A DNA stretch of 5,340 nt from Gammaproteobacteria bacterium (GCA_030066245.1 JASJBY010000352.1:1-5340); one strand, 5' to 3'; counted from the stretch's first letter, positions 1 to 5,088 are shown. Numbers and translations are program-made. The notes: generated by a model from the letters alone, not told the origin.

Positions 1-192
1 CACCAACCGACGCGGCAGCAAGAACGCCAGATGCGTCGCTTCAAATCGCGCCACCAGGCGCAACGATTCCTATCGCTTCACGCGCGAGTGAACAATCTCT
101 TTCGCTACGGCCGCCATCTACTCCGCGCCGCCAACCATCGGCTGTTTCGGGTGAGAGCGTTCACAGCATGGCGGCAGATCACGTGCGCCTGA
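1..192 (+). CDS. IS6-family transposase, C-terminal fragment (5' part beyond window edge)
   Basis: Frame 1 is open from the first base and ends in TGA at 190-192, giving 63 residues. It begins HQPTRQQERQMRRFKS, continues QAQRFLSLHARVNNLF and RHLLRAANHRLFR, and ends WRQITCA. From family knowledge this is the tail of IS6-type DDE transposases. In that family the segment QPTRxxERxMRxFKS directly follows the catalytic Glu (E-N-S-H), so that Glu should lie a few codons left of the window. These enzymes cut and join DNA at the short terminal repeats of the element. The frame is intact to the stop, so this end is not frameshifted; whether the whole gene is intact cannot be seen. The stop lies about 64 bp before a likely terminal repeat, a normal spacing for IS6 elements. 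No related gene follows on this strand. Confidence 0.87.
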   Translation, partial: HQPTRQQERQMRRFKSRHQAQRFLSLHARVNNLFRYGRHLLRAANHRLFRVRAFTAWRQITCA

Positions 193-240
193 AGCGCGGC
201 GACCGAATCACGCCTTTCAGTCTACTTCAGCCTGCTGCCG

Positions 241-256
241 TTAAGTTGACAGTGCC
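241..256 (+). repeat. Probable right terminal inverted repeat of the IS6-family element
   Basis: Read inward from the right, this segment begins GGCACTGTCAACTTAA. IS6-family ends typically start GGCACTGTT or GGTTCTGTT (IS26: GGCACTGTTGCAAA), so the outer 8 bases match the IS26 type. It sits 49-64 bp after the transposase stop, as expected. The left end and target duplication are outside the window, so the exact boundary at 256 is inferred. Confidence 0.55.
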
Positions 257-268
257 GGCTTCGCCGAG

Positions 269-600
269 GTGCGTTTAGGTACACACTTAACTCTCGGCAT
301 AACTGCCTCCTGTTCTCCGTGGCAGGTGAAAGCCTGCCGCTCCGGAACCAACCATTGGCCCCGCGTCTATAGGGCGATGGTTGCAGGAGCTGGAAAAAAA
401 GGCGACGGGGCAACTTCCGTCAGTGTAGGGGGGGGGCAGTGCTGGCGCAATGGTCCTTTAGGTGGCTCTGGCCTGACGTTCCGTTGGCAGCGCGAAGAGG
501 CGCTTTACCTCTAACCGAGAAAGGGGCCGTCTAGTCCGCTTTAAGACCGTGCGCTGGGTTACACGGAAGGCACCAGGAAGCAAGTCTTAAGCTGTCGCAA
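269..600 (+). other. Gene-free, hairpin-rich segment; possible 5' remnant of a group II intron
   Basis: No convincing protein is encoded here; an 81-codon open frame (269-514) has low-complexity, unrecognisable sequence. Several RNA-like helices can be drawn instead. GGCAGG/CCTGCC (321-338) closes a loop containing GAAA. CAACCAT/ATGGTTG plus GCCC/GGGC forms a 349-383 hairpin. GACGG/CCGTC spans 404-421. GCTTTAAGAC/GTCTTAAGC (538-592) has one bulge and an inner CGTG/CACG. The segment opens with GTGCG at 269-273, matching the GUGCG 5' consensus of group II introns, and the GGTGAAAGCC block resembles their domain I. I see no domain V hairpin and no reverse transcriptase, so if it is an intron it is a dead fragment. 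Another structured RNA or chance pairing is possible. Confidence 0.33.
428..436 (+). repeat. G9 homopolymer tract
   Basis: Nine consecutive G residues lie inside the hairpin-rich segment, 28 bases after an A7 run (394-400). Runs of this kind are prone to slippage and to sequencing length errors, so any reading frame across them is unreliable. Confidence 0.8.
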
Positions 601-680
601 ACCAAGTGGCGCGTTACACCTGGACTGACTTCAGCAATCGCTCAGCAGGCTCACTTCCGGAGGACCCAAAAGGCCTTGCC

Positions 681-713
681 GCGCTCCACCCACGCTCCAT
701 TCGCGCTCCATTT
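681..713 (+). repeat. Three-copy 11-bp tandem repeat (GCGCTCCA-type)
   Basis: GCGCTCCACCC (681-691), ACGCTCCATTC (692-702) and GCGCTCCATTT (703-713) follow each other at an exact 11-bp period, sharing the core CGCTCCA. Eleven bases is close to one helical turn, so the cores face the same side of the DNA. No function is evident. Confidence 0.7.
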
Positions 714-790
714 CTGGGGCTACGACGGACTATCTAGGACAATCAAGTTGGGGGCTGGCGAAGACAAAACGCCAGTAAAATCAGCGTCTT

Positions 791-810
791 TGGTGGTTTC
801 TGGTGGTCTG
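791..810 (+). repeat. Direct 10-bp repeat flanking the tRNA-Leu fragment
   Basis: TGGTGGTTTC and TGGTGGTCTG are adjacent and match at 8 of 10 positions. They lie 17 bp beyond the CCA end of the tRNA-Leu fragment. Short direct repeats beside a tRNA-type crossover site can be integrase arm- or core-binding sites; that reading is inference. Confidence 0.45.
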
Positions 811-826
811 TGATAGTCTGCGTAGA

Positions 827-857
827 TGGTGCCGAGGAGAGGACTTGAACCTCCACG
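827..857 (-). pseudogene. tRNA-Leu 3' fragment (T arm, acceptor 3' strand and CCA only)
   Basis: On the minus strand this reads as the end of a tRNA. There is a T stem GGAGG/CCTCT around loop TTCAAGT, then acceptor 3' strand CCTCGGC, discriminator A and an encoded CCA. Together with the preceding CGT it matches the 3' end of bacterial tRNA-Leu. Upstream (858-940) no matching GCCGAGG acceptor strand, D arm or anticodon arm can be found, so the gene is missing about two-thirds of its length and cannot yield a tRNA. Tyrosine-recombinase elements commonly use tRNA 3' ends as attachment cores and leave such a copy at the far junction, so this is probably an att remnant. A highly diverged 5' half cannot be fully excluded. 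Confidence 0.62.
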
Positions 858-1098
858 CTGACGGTGAGTTCCCCGATTCCTGTACCTACTGTGGCCTTCC
901 TGTCGCCGGGCCAACGGCTTTGTTTGCATCACCGGCCGCGGCGCCGAGATCGATCTGGGCGGAGTGACTCGAATGAGGACAGTCGTGCGCGGGCGCCTAC
1001 AGCTGAAATGCTGTCAAAAAAGCTGTCATTACGGACGCAAAAGCAGGCAAATTAATACCGCTTCAGCGCCCCAGTGGGGCAGTAAATGACTGATTATA
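858..1098. other. Gene-free stretch between tRNA-Leu fragment and ssrA 3' end
   Basis: No open frame here looks like a protein. Visible elements are a repeated heptamer GCTGTCA (1010-1016 and 1022-1028) split by an A-run, an ACAGC/GCTGT inverted repeat (999-1014), and a GCCCC/GGGGC hairpin (1068-1080). The part nearest ssrA (about 1014-1098) is clearly richer in A+T than the flanks, as often seen at integration boundaries. Confidence 0.5.
1068..1080 (-). terminator. Possible weak ssrA transcription terminator hairpin
   Basis: GCCCC-AGT-GGGGC forms a 5-bp GC hairpin about 30 nt past the tmRNA 3' end. On the minus strand it is followed by GCTGAAGCGG rather than a T-run, so it is a poor intrinsic terminator. 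It may instead be a 3' processing barrier or unrelated. Confidence 0.25.
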
Positions 1099-1110
1099 AA
1101 TGAATTCATT
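1099..1110. repeat. Perfect 12-bp palindrome at the ssrA 3' terminus
   Basis: AATGAATTCATT is a perfect palindrome whose last base pair is also the terminal A of the tmRNA CCA. It marks the abrupt switch from GC-rich ssrA to A+T-rich DNA. It may belong to a recombination junction, but a chance A+T palindrome is possible. Confidence 0.6.
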
Positions 1111-1471
1111 GGTGGAGGCGGCGGGAATCGAACCCGCGTCCGCAAGCACTCCGCCTTCGGCTCTACATGCTTATCCCAATCTTTGTTTTAACCGCCCGCT
1201 ACCCGATGGGCAGGGAAAACGGACGGCGATCCCAGTGAGTGTTTAACGGATCAACCCTGGGAGAGCTTCACCGCGATCTTGTGAGAGTCGACGCCTGTAA
1301 TCTGAGCGCACAAGCACGGCCTCAGCCAGACGGCACCCTACTGGGTATTAAGCAGCGAGTGCGTAGTTGTCGTCGTTGGCAACTATAGTTTGCAGCTGGA
1401 TTTACGAGGAAAGCCGCCCCCTCGACATGCACCTAAGGTTTTGCAACCCACGTCGAAACCAGGTCGCCCCC
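1110..1471 (-). ncRNA. ssrA: tmRNA (transfer-messenger RNA)
   Basis: This 362-nt gene encodes the RNA that, with SmpB, enters stalled ribosomes as a tRNA-Ala mimic and then serves as message for a degradation tag. Ends were set by the acceptor stem: 5' GGGGGCG (from 1471) pairs with 3' CGCCTCC followed by A and an encoded CCA ending at 1110. The third pair is G-U, the alanyl-tRNA synthetase identity element. The T arm GCGGG-TTCGATT-CCCGC precedes the acceptor strand. Near the 5' end are the conserved GGTTTCGACG and the AGGTGCATGTCGAGG start of pseudoknot 1. The tag message lies at 1348-1380 after CTATAGTT and encodes ANDDNYALAA. The gene is one-piece, not permuted. It lies 481 bp after smpB on the same strand and seems complete. 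Confidence 0.97.
1348..1380 (-). CDS. tmRNA-encoded proteolysis tag (ANDDNYALAA)
   Basis: Within ssrA, GCC (resume codon, 1378-1380) begins ten codons reading ANDDNYALAA, ending in TAA at 1348-1350. The first tag residue on the rescued protein is the Ala carried by tmRNA itself. The C-terminal LAA is the ClpXP/ClpAP recognition end. It has the same length as the E. coli tag and differs by Asp for Glu at position 4, as in Pseudomonas. Confidence 0.93.
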   Translation of the reverse strand, partial: ANDDNYALAA

Positions 1472-1508
1472 GGCTCGTTAACAACAACGACAGTATATAC
1501 CGAGCCGG
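1470..1508. repeat. Inverted repeat bracketing the ssrA promoter and leader
   Basis: CCGGCTCG (1470-1477) and CGAGCCGG (1501-1508) are perfect 8-bp inverted arms separated by 23 bp that contain the TATACT -10. One arm overlaps the first two bases of the mature tmRNA. It could be an operator-like site. A transcript begun at about 1485 would include only one arm, so an RNA hairpin is less likely. Confidence 0.65.
1492..1497 (-). promoter_or_regulatory. Probable ssrA promoter -10 element
   Basis: TATACT (5 of 6 to TATAAT) lies 20 bases before the mature tmRNA 5' end. Transcription would start about 13-14 nt upstream of position 1471, leaving a short leader for RNase P to remove. No good -35 is visible at 16-18 bp spacing. 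Confidence 0.5.
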
Positions 1509-1539
1509 AGTTCCGCGCGATGGCTAGAGGAAGCGGGTA

Positions 1540-1760
1540 GCGGGCGGCGGCCAGCAAGAGTAAGAAGGGGGCAGGGGACAGCAGGAAAAGCGGTCAGCGG
1601 GCAGCGGGCAGCGGGCGGCAAGAAAGCAGAAGCGGGCGGCGGGCAGCGGGCGGCAAGAAAGCAGAAGCGGGCGGCGGGCAGCGGGCGGCGAGAACTAGAA
1701 GGGGGGCAGGGAGCAGAGGGCAGCGAGCAGAGGGCGGGAAGCAGGAAGAAGAAGAGCGGG
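1540..1760 (+). repeat. Purine-rich GCGGGCA/GCGGGCG tandem repeat block with a 35-bp unit
   Basis: A 35-bp unit starting GCAGCGGGCGGCAAGAAAG repeats exactly at 1608-1642 and 1643-1677, and a third copy begins at 1678 and decays after about 13 bases. Smaller CAGCGGG and GCGGGCGGC units precede it, and GCAGAGGG/GCAGGGAG units follow to about 1760. The plus strand is almost only G, A and C in G-rich runs, a strong strand asymmetry. Three GGG runs at 4-nt spacing recur, so G-rich secondary structure on the plus strand is conceivable. No reading frame is supported. Confidence 0.85.
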
Positions 1761-1772
1761 ATACTCTGAATT

Positions 1773-1898
1773 CCGAGTCACCGAGTCACCGAGTCACTAT
1801 TCACGAATTACGGGTCACGGGTCACGAGTCACGAGTCACCGAGCCATCGAGTCACCCATTCACTATTCACTATTCACGATTCACGAGTCACGCTTCAC
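1773..1898 (+). repeat. Degenerate 7/8-bp tandem repeat, CNNNTCA type
   Basis: Three exact CCGAGTCA octamers (1773-1796) are followed by a long run of heptamers of the form C-NNN-TCA: CTATTCA, CGGGTCA, CGAGTCA, CGATTCA and CGCTTCA. On the minus strand this reads GTGAATAG/GTGACTCG, a repeat style found between genes in several gammaproteobacteria. The unit is not palindromic and the copies are contiguous without spacers, so it is not a CRISPR. Confidence 0.85.
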
Positions 1899-1918
1899 GT
1901 CCCCCATCTACGATCCCC

Positions 1919-1939
1919 CGACCTACGACCTACGACCTA
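1919..1939 (+). repeat. Three exact CGACCTA heptamers
   Basis: CGACCTA occurs at 1919-1925, 1926-1932 and 1933-1939, followed by CTCCCC-type units to 1954. Period 7 is kept from the neighbouring TCAC block although the sequence differs. The block runs up to the smpB stop codon. Confidence 0.85.
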
Positions 1940-1952
1940 CCTCCCCCTCCCC

Positions 1953-2429
1953 CTACCTGCCCCGCATGATGCGCTGTTTCTCGCGGGTCCAGTCCCGGTC
2001 CTTTTCTGCGGCCCGTTTGTCATGCGTTTTCTTGCCTTTTGCAAGGGCAATCTCAATCTTGGCGCGCCCCTTTTTCCAGTACATGCGGAGAGGGATCACC
2101 GCGTAGCCTCGGCGCTCCACGGCGCCGATGAGCCTGTGCAGCTCCCTGCGCTGCAGAAGTAGCTTTCGTGTGCGGGTAGGGTCCGGACTGATGTGGGTGG
2201 ACGCCGTTGGCAACGGCACGATCTGGGCGCCCAGAAGCCACGCCTCGCCGTCCTTGACCAGGATGTAGCTGTCTACGATCTGGGCGCGTCCGGCACGCAG
2301 GCTCTTCACCTCCCAGCCTTCCAACACCAGTCCCGCCTCGAAGTGTTCCTCGATGCTGTACTCGAAACGGGCTTTCTTGTTGACGACAATCGTGCTTGGC
2401 GGTTGCTGGTCTTTCTTTTTTTTCGACAT
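1953..2429 (-). CDS. smpB: SsrA-binding protein SmpB
   Basis: This 158-residue protein is the obligate partner of tmRNA. It binds the tRNA-like domain and places it in the A site of stalled ribosomes. After a basic MSKKKK start it shows the conserved NKKARFEYSIEEHFEAGLVL (17-36), then GWEVKSLRAGRAQ (38-50), a beta-barrel core to about residue 130, GKKTHDKR (132-139) and the tail DWTREKQRIM (146-155). In known SmpBs the tail folds into a helix in the empty mRNA channel; H136 and W147 match functional positions there. Length is normal for the family. ATG at 2427-2429 is the only sensible start, although the upstream bases (GCTCTTCACCC) contain no Shine-Dalgarno sequence. It precedes ssrA on the same strand, and its TAG stop sits at the edge of a repeat block. 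Confidence 0.97.
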   Translation of the reverse strand: MSKKKKDQQPPSTIVVNKKARFEYSIEEHFEAGLVLEGWEVKSLRAGRAQIVDSYILVKDGEAWLLGAQIVPLPTASTHISPDPTRTRKLLLQRRELHRLIGAVERRGYAVIPLRMYWKKGRAKIEIALAKGKKTHDKRAAEKDRDWTREKQRIMRGR

Positions 2430-2465
2430 GGGTGAAGAGCGACCGGAGCCGGGACGAGGTGGCCG

Positions 2466-2474
2466 ATTATAGCA
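2466..2474 (-). promoter_or_regulatory. Extended -10 promoter for smpB
   Basis: TGCTATAAT on the minus strand is a perfect -10 with the extended TGn motif. A start about 7 nt downstream (near 2459) gives a leader of roughly 30 nt before the smpB ATG. The -35 region at normal spacing (CGATAC or nearby) is weak, which is usual for extended -10 promoters. Confidence 0.62.
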
Positions 2475-2664
2475 GCCCCCGGGTCGGCGTATCGTTCGAC
2501 CTGGCGGCTTTGCCGGGGGCGCCGACTAGATGGCTGTTCGGAAATATCGATCACAAACGGCGATACAGCTGGTGTGGGACCCGGCCTCTGCGCCAACACC
2601 CCGACCGGTTCAGCCCGCAGCGTATTTCGGACCCGCCAGATAGCTTTGATAGCGCCCGAGGCCT

Positions 2665-5088
2665 TCAGGAGCGTTGCTTGACGGCCAGCGCCGCCTGGTT
2701 TCGAAGAGCGTTGAGGTAGTTGCGGTCGAAGTGGTCGACGAGCTTGTCGGCTTCTTCCCGGTCGGCATAGATCAACCCCAGGGTGACCTCGTTGACCACG
2801 ATGGGATACAGGGCGAATGTAGCCGGTTTCACCAGGGCGCGGTGCCACTCTGGAACGTCGTCAGCCTTTCCCGGCTCATGGCAGACAACGTCGTCGTGGT
2901 CCTGAACGGCCCGACTGAAGACGTCGGGACCGGAGTTGAGCGGGAAACTGAAGCGATTGACCAGGCTCTCGAGATCCCTGCCGAGACCGAATCGTGCCGC
3001 CATCTTGCCGCGCTTTGCATCGCGGATACACAGCAGGACCCGGCTGAATCCCAGACCCCGAAAGAGGGTCTCCAGGATCATGACGAGGATGTCGTTGAGC
3101 GCATAGTCGCCGACAATCGCCTGGGTGATGTCCTGCATGCCGCTCAGCAGGAGAGCCTCGCGACCCGATGCGTCACTGCCGCTTGCCGCTGGGTCAGGGG
3201 CCACGCTGGGCGTGTCATTGGTTGGCTGACGCCTTGCCACCGCGGGCGCAGACGTACTGTTGGTGACCCACTTGTTGGCATTGCGGAAGAAGCGGCTGGT
3301 CTTGAGATTGATGTTGAAGACATCCGCGTGCGCCGAGAGGTCATCCAGGGCTGCCTGCACGATGGATGAAAGCTGCTTGTCGGTCAGGACGATGTGGGCC
3401 TTGAAGTGTTTTCGCAGCGCCTGCACAGTATCGTTTTCAGCGTCCTTCGCCGGACGAATGACGATGTCGGCAAGCCTGTTGGCAAAGCTGGAGATGTAGT
3501 GCAGCGCCTCCCGTTCGTCAGCCGGCGGTCCCAAGACCTTCGCCGGCAGCCGTCGCATGCTCTGAATTATCTCATCCGGTAACCGCCACTCCCGCGCTAC
3601 GCCGATGGCGAGCTCTTCCGGGCAAAGACCGAGAATCGCGCGGCTGGCGGCGGCTGCATCGACACCCTCGGTCCGGACCGCACCTTGGATTTCCTCGTGC
3701 TCTTCGGGAAAGTAGAAAATTGTCAGGTACTGACCCAGGTTGTGCAGCATGGCGCAGACGAAGGCGCGCTCGGGTTCGGAAATCCGCAGGGCTTCGGCGA
3801 CTCGACGGCCGATGTTGCCACTGAGAAAAGCCAGTCCGGCTGCCTCTCTCAGCTCGTACGCCTGTGGCTTGTCGCCGAGATGCTCGAAGAGCAGCAGACT
3901 GAGCGCAGCGTTTCTCACCTGCGTGAGGCCAAGCACCACGACGGCCCGGGAGACGGTGCTGATCTGGCCGCCGTACTGGCCGTAGAAGGACGAGTTCACC
4001 AGCCTCAGGAGCTTGGTCGTCAACGCGTAGTCCTTGAGAATGATGTTTGCCAGCTCGTCTACCGAGCTCTCACTGTCGGAGGCGGTTTTCTTACCAATCA
4101 GCGACATGTTCTGGGCGATGGCCGGGAAGTCTGCCCGACGCCGCATGCGCCGGAGCAGAAAGCCAAGGGCGGACGCATCGTCCACCGGCTGTGACTCCGG
4201 TGGCTTGCCGGCCAGATAGTCGGCTAGAGCCTGCTGCATTTGTCTGGCACTCAGATAACGGTTCTGCGGGGCCTTCTCCAGAGCGCGCTGGACAACCCGG
4301 TCAAACTCCGCATCCAGCTCCGCCCGGCGCGCCGAAGGGGGCGCGACAGTGTTGTGGGCCATCCATTGCATGGTCGCCACTGGGTCGTTGCCGGAGACCG
4401 CCGGGCTGCCGGTCACCATCTCGTGCAGTATGAGTCCGAGCGAGAAGATGTCGCTGGCGGGCGCGGCTCCGGTTCTGCCGTGAAGGATCTCCGGGGCCAT
4501 GTAGTAAGCGCCGCCCAGCGGGTCGCCGAGTGCTGAAGGGCCGTTGGCCAGGAGCGAGACGCCGAAATCCATGACTTTCAGCGACCCGTCCCCATCGACC
4601 TGAATGCTGGCTGGCGTCAGGTCGAGATGGAGGGTGGATTTCTCGTGAGCGTGTGCAACCGCATCCAGAATTCGGGTCATCCAGCGTGCCGCCTTGCGGA
4701 CGGGTAGCGGGCCGTTCTCCCGCAGATAACGCTTCAGAGACTGGCCCGGCGCGTACTCGTAGACTACGCAAGGTCTACCCTGGTGCTCGCCGATCTCCAG
4801 CACCGCGGCGAGATTCGGGTGTTGCAGCTGGCTGAGCGTTTGGCTTTGTCGGTCCAGCTCGGCCGGCGGCTCCCAGCCGGCGGTGAAGAGTCTGATCGCT
4901 ACCTTGTTGCCGCGACCCGGGTCCCGGGCAAGATAGACCTCTCCCTGCGTCCCGCGTCCCAGCAACTCCAGGAGCTCGAATCTCCCGACGTAGGAGGGCT
5001 CGGTGGGCCCGTCCTCGCTGCGGGTCTCCTGCGGGGGATGCGGCGGACTTGTGCTCCTTGTCCGGGGCGGGCCTTGATTCGTTCCCAT
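2665..5088 (-). CDS. Protein kinase-like (probable pseudokinase) / HDOD / GAF multidomain regulator
   Basis: Numbering is from ATG 5086-5088 (807 aa). A disordered start leads to a kinase fold (about 34-294): glycine loop GRGTQGEV (44-51), DFG 174-176, APE 198-200, SDIFSLG, and a final NRYLSA Arg. Catalytic residues are degraded. VAIK is VAIR (R66), the alpha-C Glu is Q81, and the HRDLKPxxN loop reads HLDLTPAS, keeping D156 but with Thr and Ser for Lys and Asn. An HDOD domain (about 306-516) has HN (449-450) in place of the metal-binding HD. A Pro/Ala/Ser-rich linker (about 611-641) leads to a GAF domain (about 646-803). It is soluble with no membrane segment, probably a signalling scaffold. 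The same frame stays open to the window edge, with ATGs at 5182-5184 and 5323-5325, but that stretch is Arg-rich and unlike the rest, so I chose the later ATG. Its stop is 235 bp before smpB. Confidence 0.85.
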   Translation of the reverse strand: MGTNQGPPRTRSTSPPHPPQETRSEDGPTEPSYVGRFELLELLGRGTQGEVYLARDPGRGNKVAIRLFTAGWEPPAELDRQSQTLSQLQHPNLAAVLEIGEHQGRPCVVYEYAPGQSLKRYLRENGPLPVRKAARWMTRILDAVAHAHEKSTLHLDLTPASIQVDGDGSLKVMDFGVSLLANGPSALGDPLGGAYYMAPEILHGRTGAAPASDIFSLGLILHEMVTGSPAVSGNDPVATMQWMAHNTVAPPSARRAELDAEFDRVVQRALEKAPQNRYLSARQMQQALADYLAGKPPESQPVDDASALGFLLRRMRRRADFPAIAQNMSLIGKKTASDSESSVDELANIILKDYALTTKLLRLVNSSFYGQYGGQISTVSRAVVVLGLTQVRNAALSLLLFEHLGDKPQAYELREAAGLAFLSGNIGRRVAEALRISEPERAFVCAMLHNLGQYLTIFYFPEEHEEIQGAVRTEGVDAAAASRAILGLCPEELAIGVAREWRLPDEIIQSMRRLPAKVLGPPADEREALHYISSFANRLADIVIRPAKDAENDTVQALRKHFKAHIVLTDKQLSSIVQAALDDLSAHADVFNINLKTSRFFRNANKWVTNSTSAPAVARRQPTNDTPSVAPDPAASGSDASGREALLLSGMQDITQAIVGDYALNDILVMILETLFRGLGFSRVLLCIRDAKRGKMAARFGLGRDLESLVNRFSFPLNSGPDVFSRAVQDHDDVVCHEPGKADDVPEWHRALVKPATFALYPIVVNEVTLGLIYADREEADKLVDHFDRNYLNALRNQAALAVKQRS

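Larger units (their letters stand above)
601..826. other. Intergenic accessory stretch with no recognisable gene
   Basis: No open frame here resembles a known protein. The stretch contains a three-copy 11-bp repeat (681-713), an inverted repeat CTGGCG/CGCCAG (755-760 and 770-775, 9-nt loop, no T-run on either strand), and a pair of adjacent 10-mers, TGGTGGTTTC and TGGTGGTCTG (791-810). It lies between the structured segment and a tRNA-Leu 3' fragment, and is best read as decayed mobile DNA. Confidence 0.5.

Noticed and set aside
269..514. 81-residue plus-strand frame beginning GTG after the IS end
   Set aside because: Gly/Ala-rich sequence with no recognisable motif, no ribosome-binding site, overlaps several RNA-like helices and crosses a G9 run; more likely non-coding.
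755..775. CTGGCG/CGCCAG hairpin as an intrinsic terminator
   Set aside because: Neither strand has a T-run after the stem.
999..1028. ACAGC/GCTGT inverted repeat with adjacent A6/T6 run as a terminator
   Set aside because: On the minus strand the T-run precedes the stem, and on the plus strand the stem is followed by A residues, so polarity is wrong both ways.
720..1055. Short frames on both strands over the tRNA-Leu fragment (720-932 minus, 864-1055 plus)
   Set aside because: They overlap each other and the tRNA fragment, are Arg/Pro-rich and resemble nothing I know. A CTYCGLPV string in a third frame suggested a metal-binding motif but has no protein context.
1093..1098. TATAAT box on the minus strand just past ssrA
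   Set aside because: No -35 at normal spacing and no gene downstream; probably a by-product of local A+T richness.
1596..1733. G-quadruplex-forming sequence in the G-rich repeats
   Set aside because: Usually only three GGG runs occur at short spacing, and the fourth is 11 or more bases away, so it is not a canonical quadruplex; noted only as G-rich.
1773..1939. Possible CRISPR array
   Set aside because: Units are 7-8 bp, contiguous and degenerate, with no spacers and no cas genes.
2306..2848. 180-residue minus-strand frame across the regulator-smpB gap
   Set aside because: It overlaps the ends of both real genes in another frame and its composition (Arg/Pro/Gly-rich) is that of a shadow frame; the region holds the smpB promoter instead.
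2674..4771. Long plus- and minus-strand frames inside the kinase/HDOD/GAF gene
   Set aside because: Antisense and shifted shadows of a GC-rich coding region; none shows a recognisable domain, while the 2665-5088 frame has clear motifs throughout.
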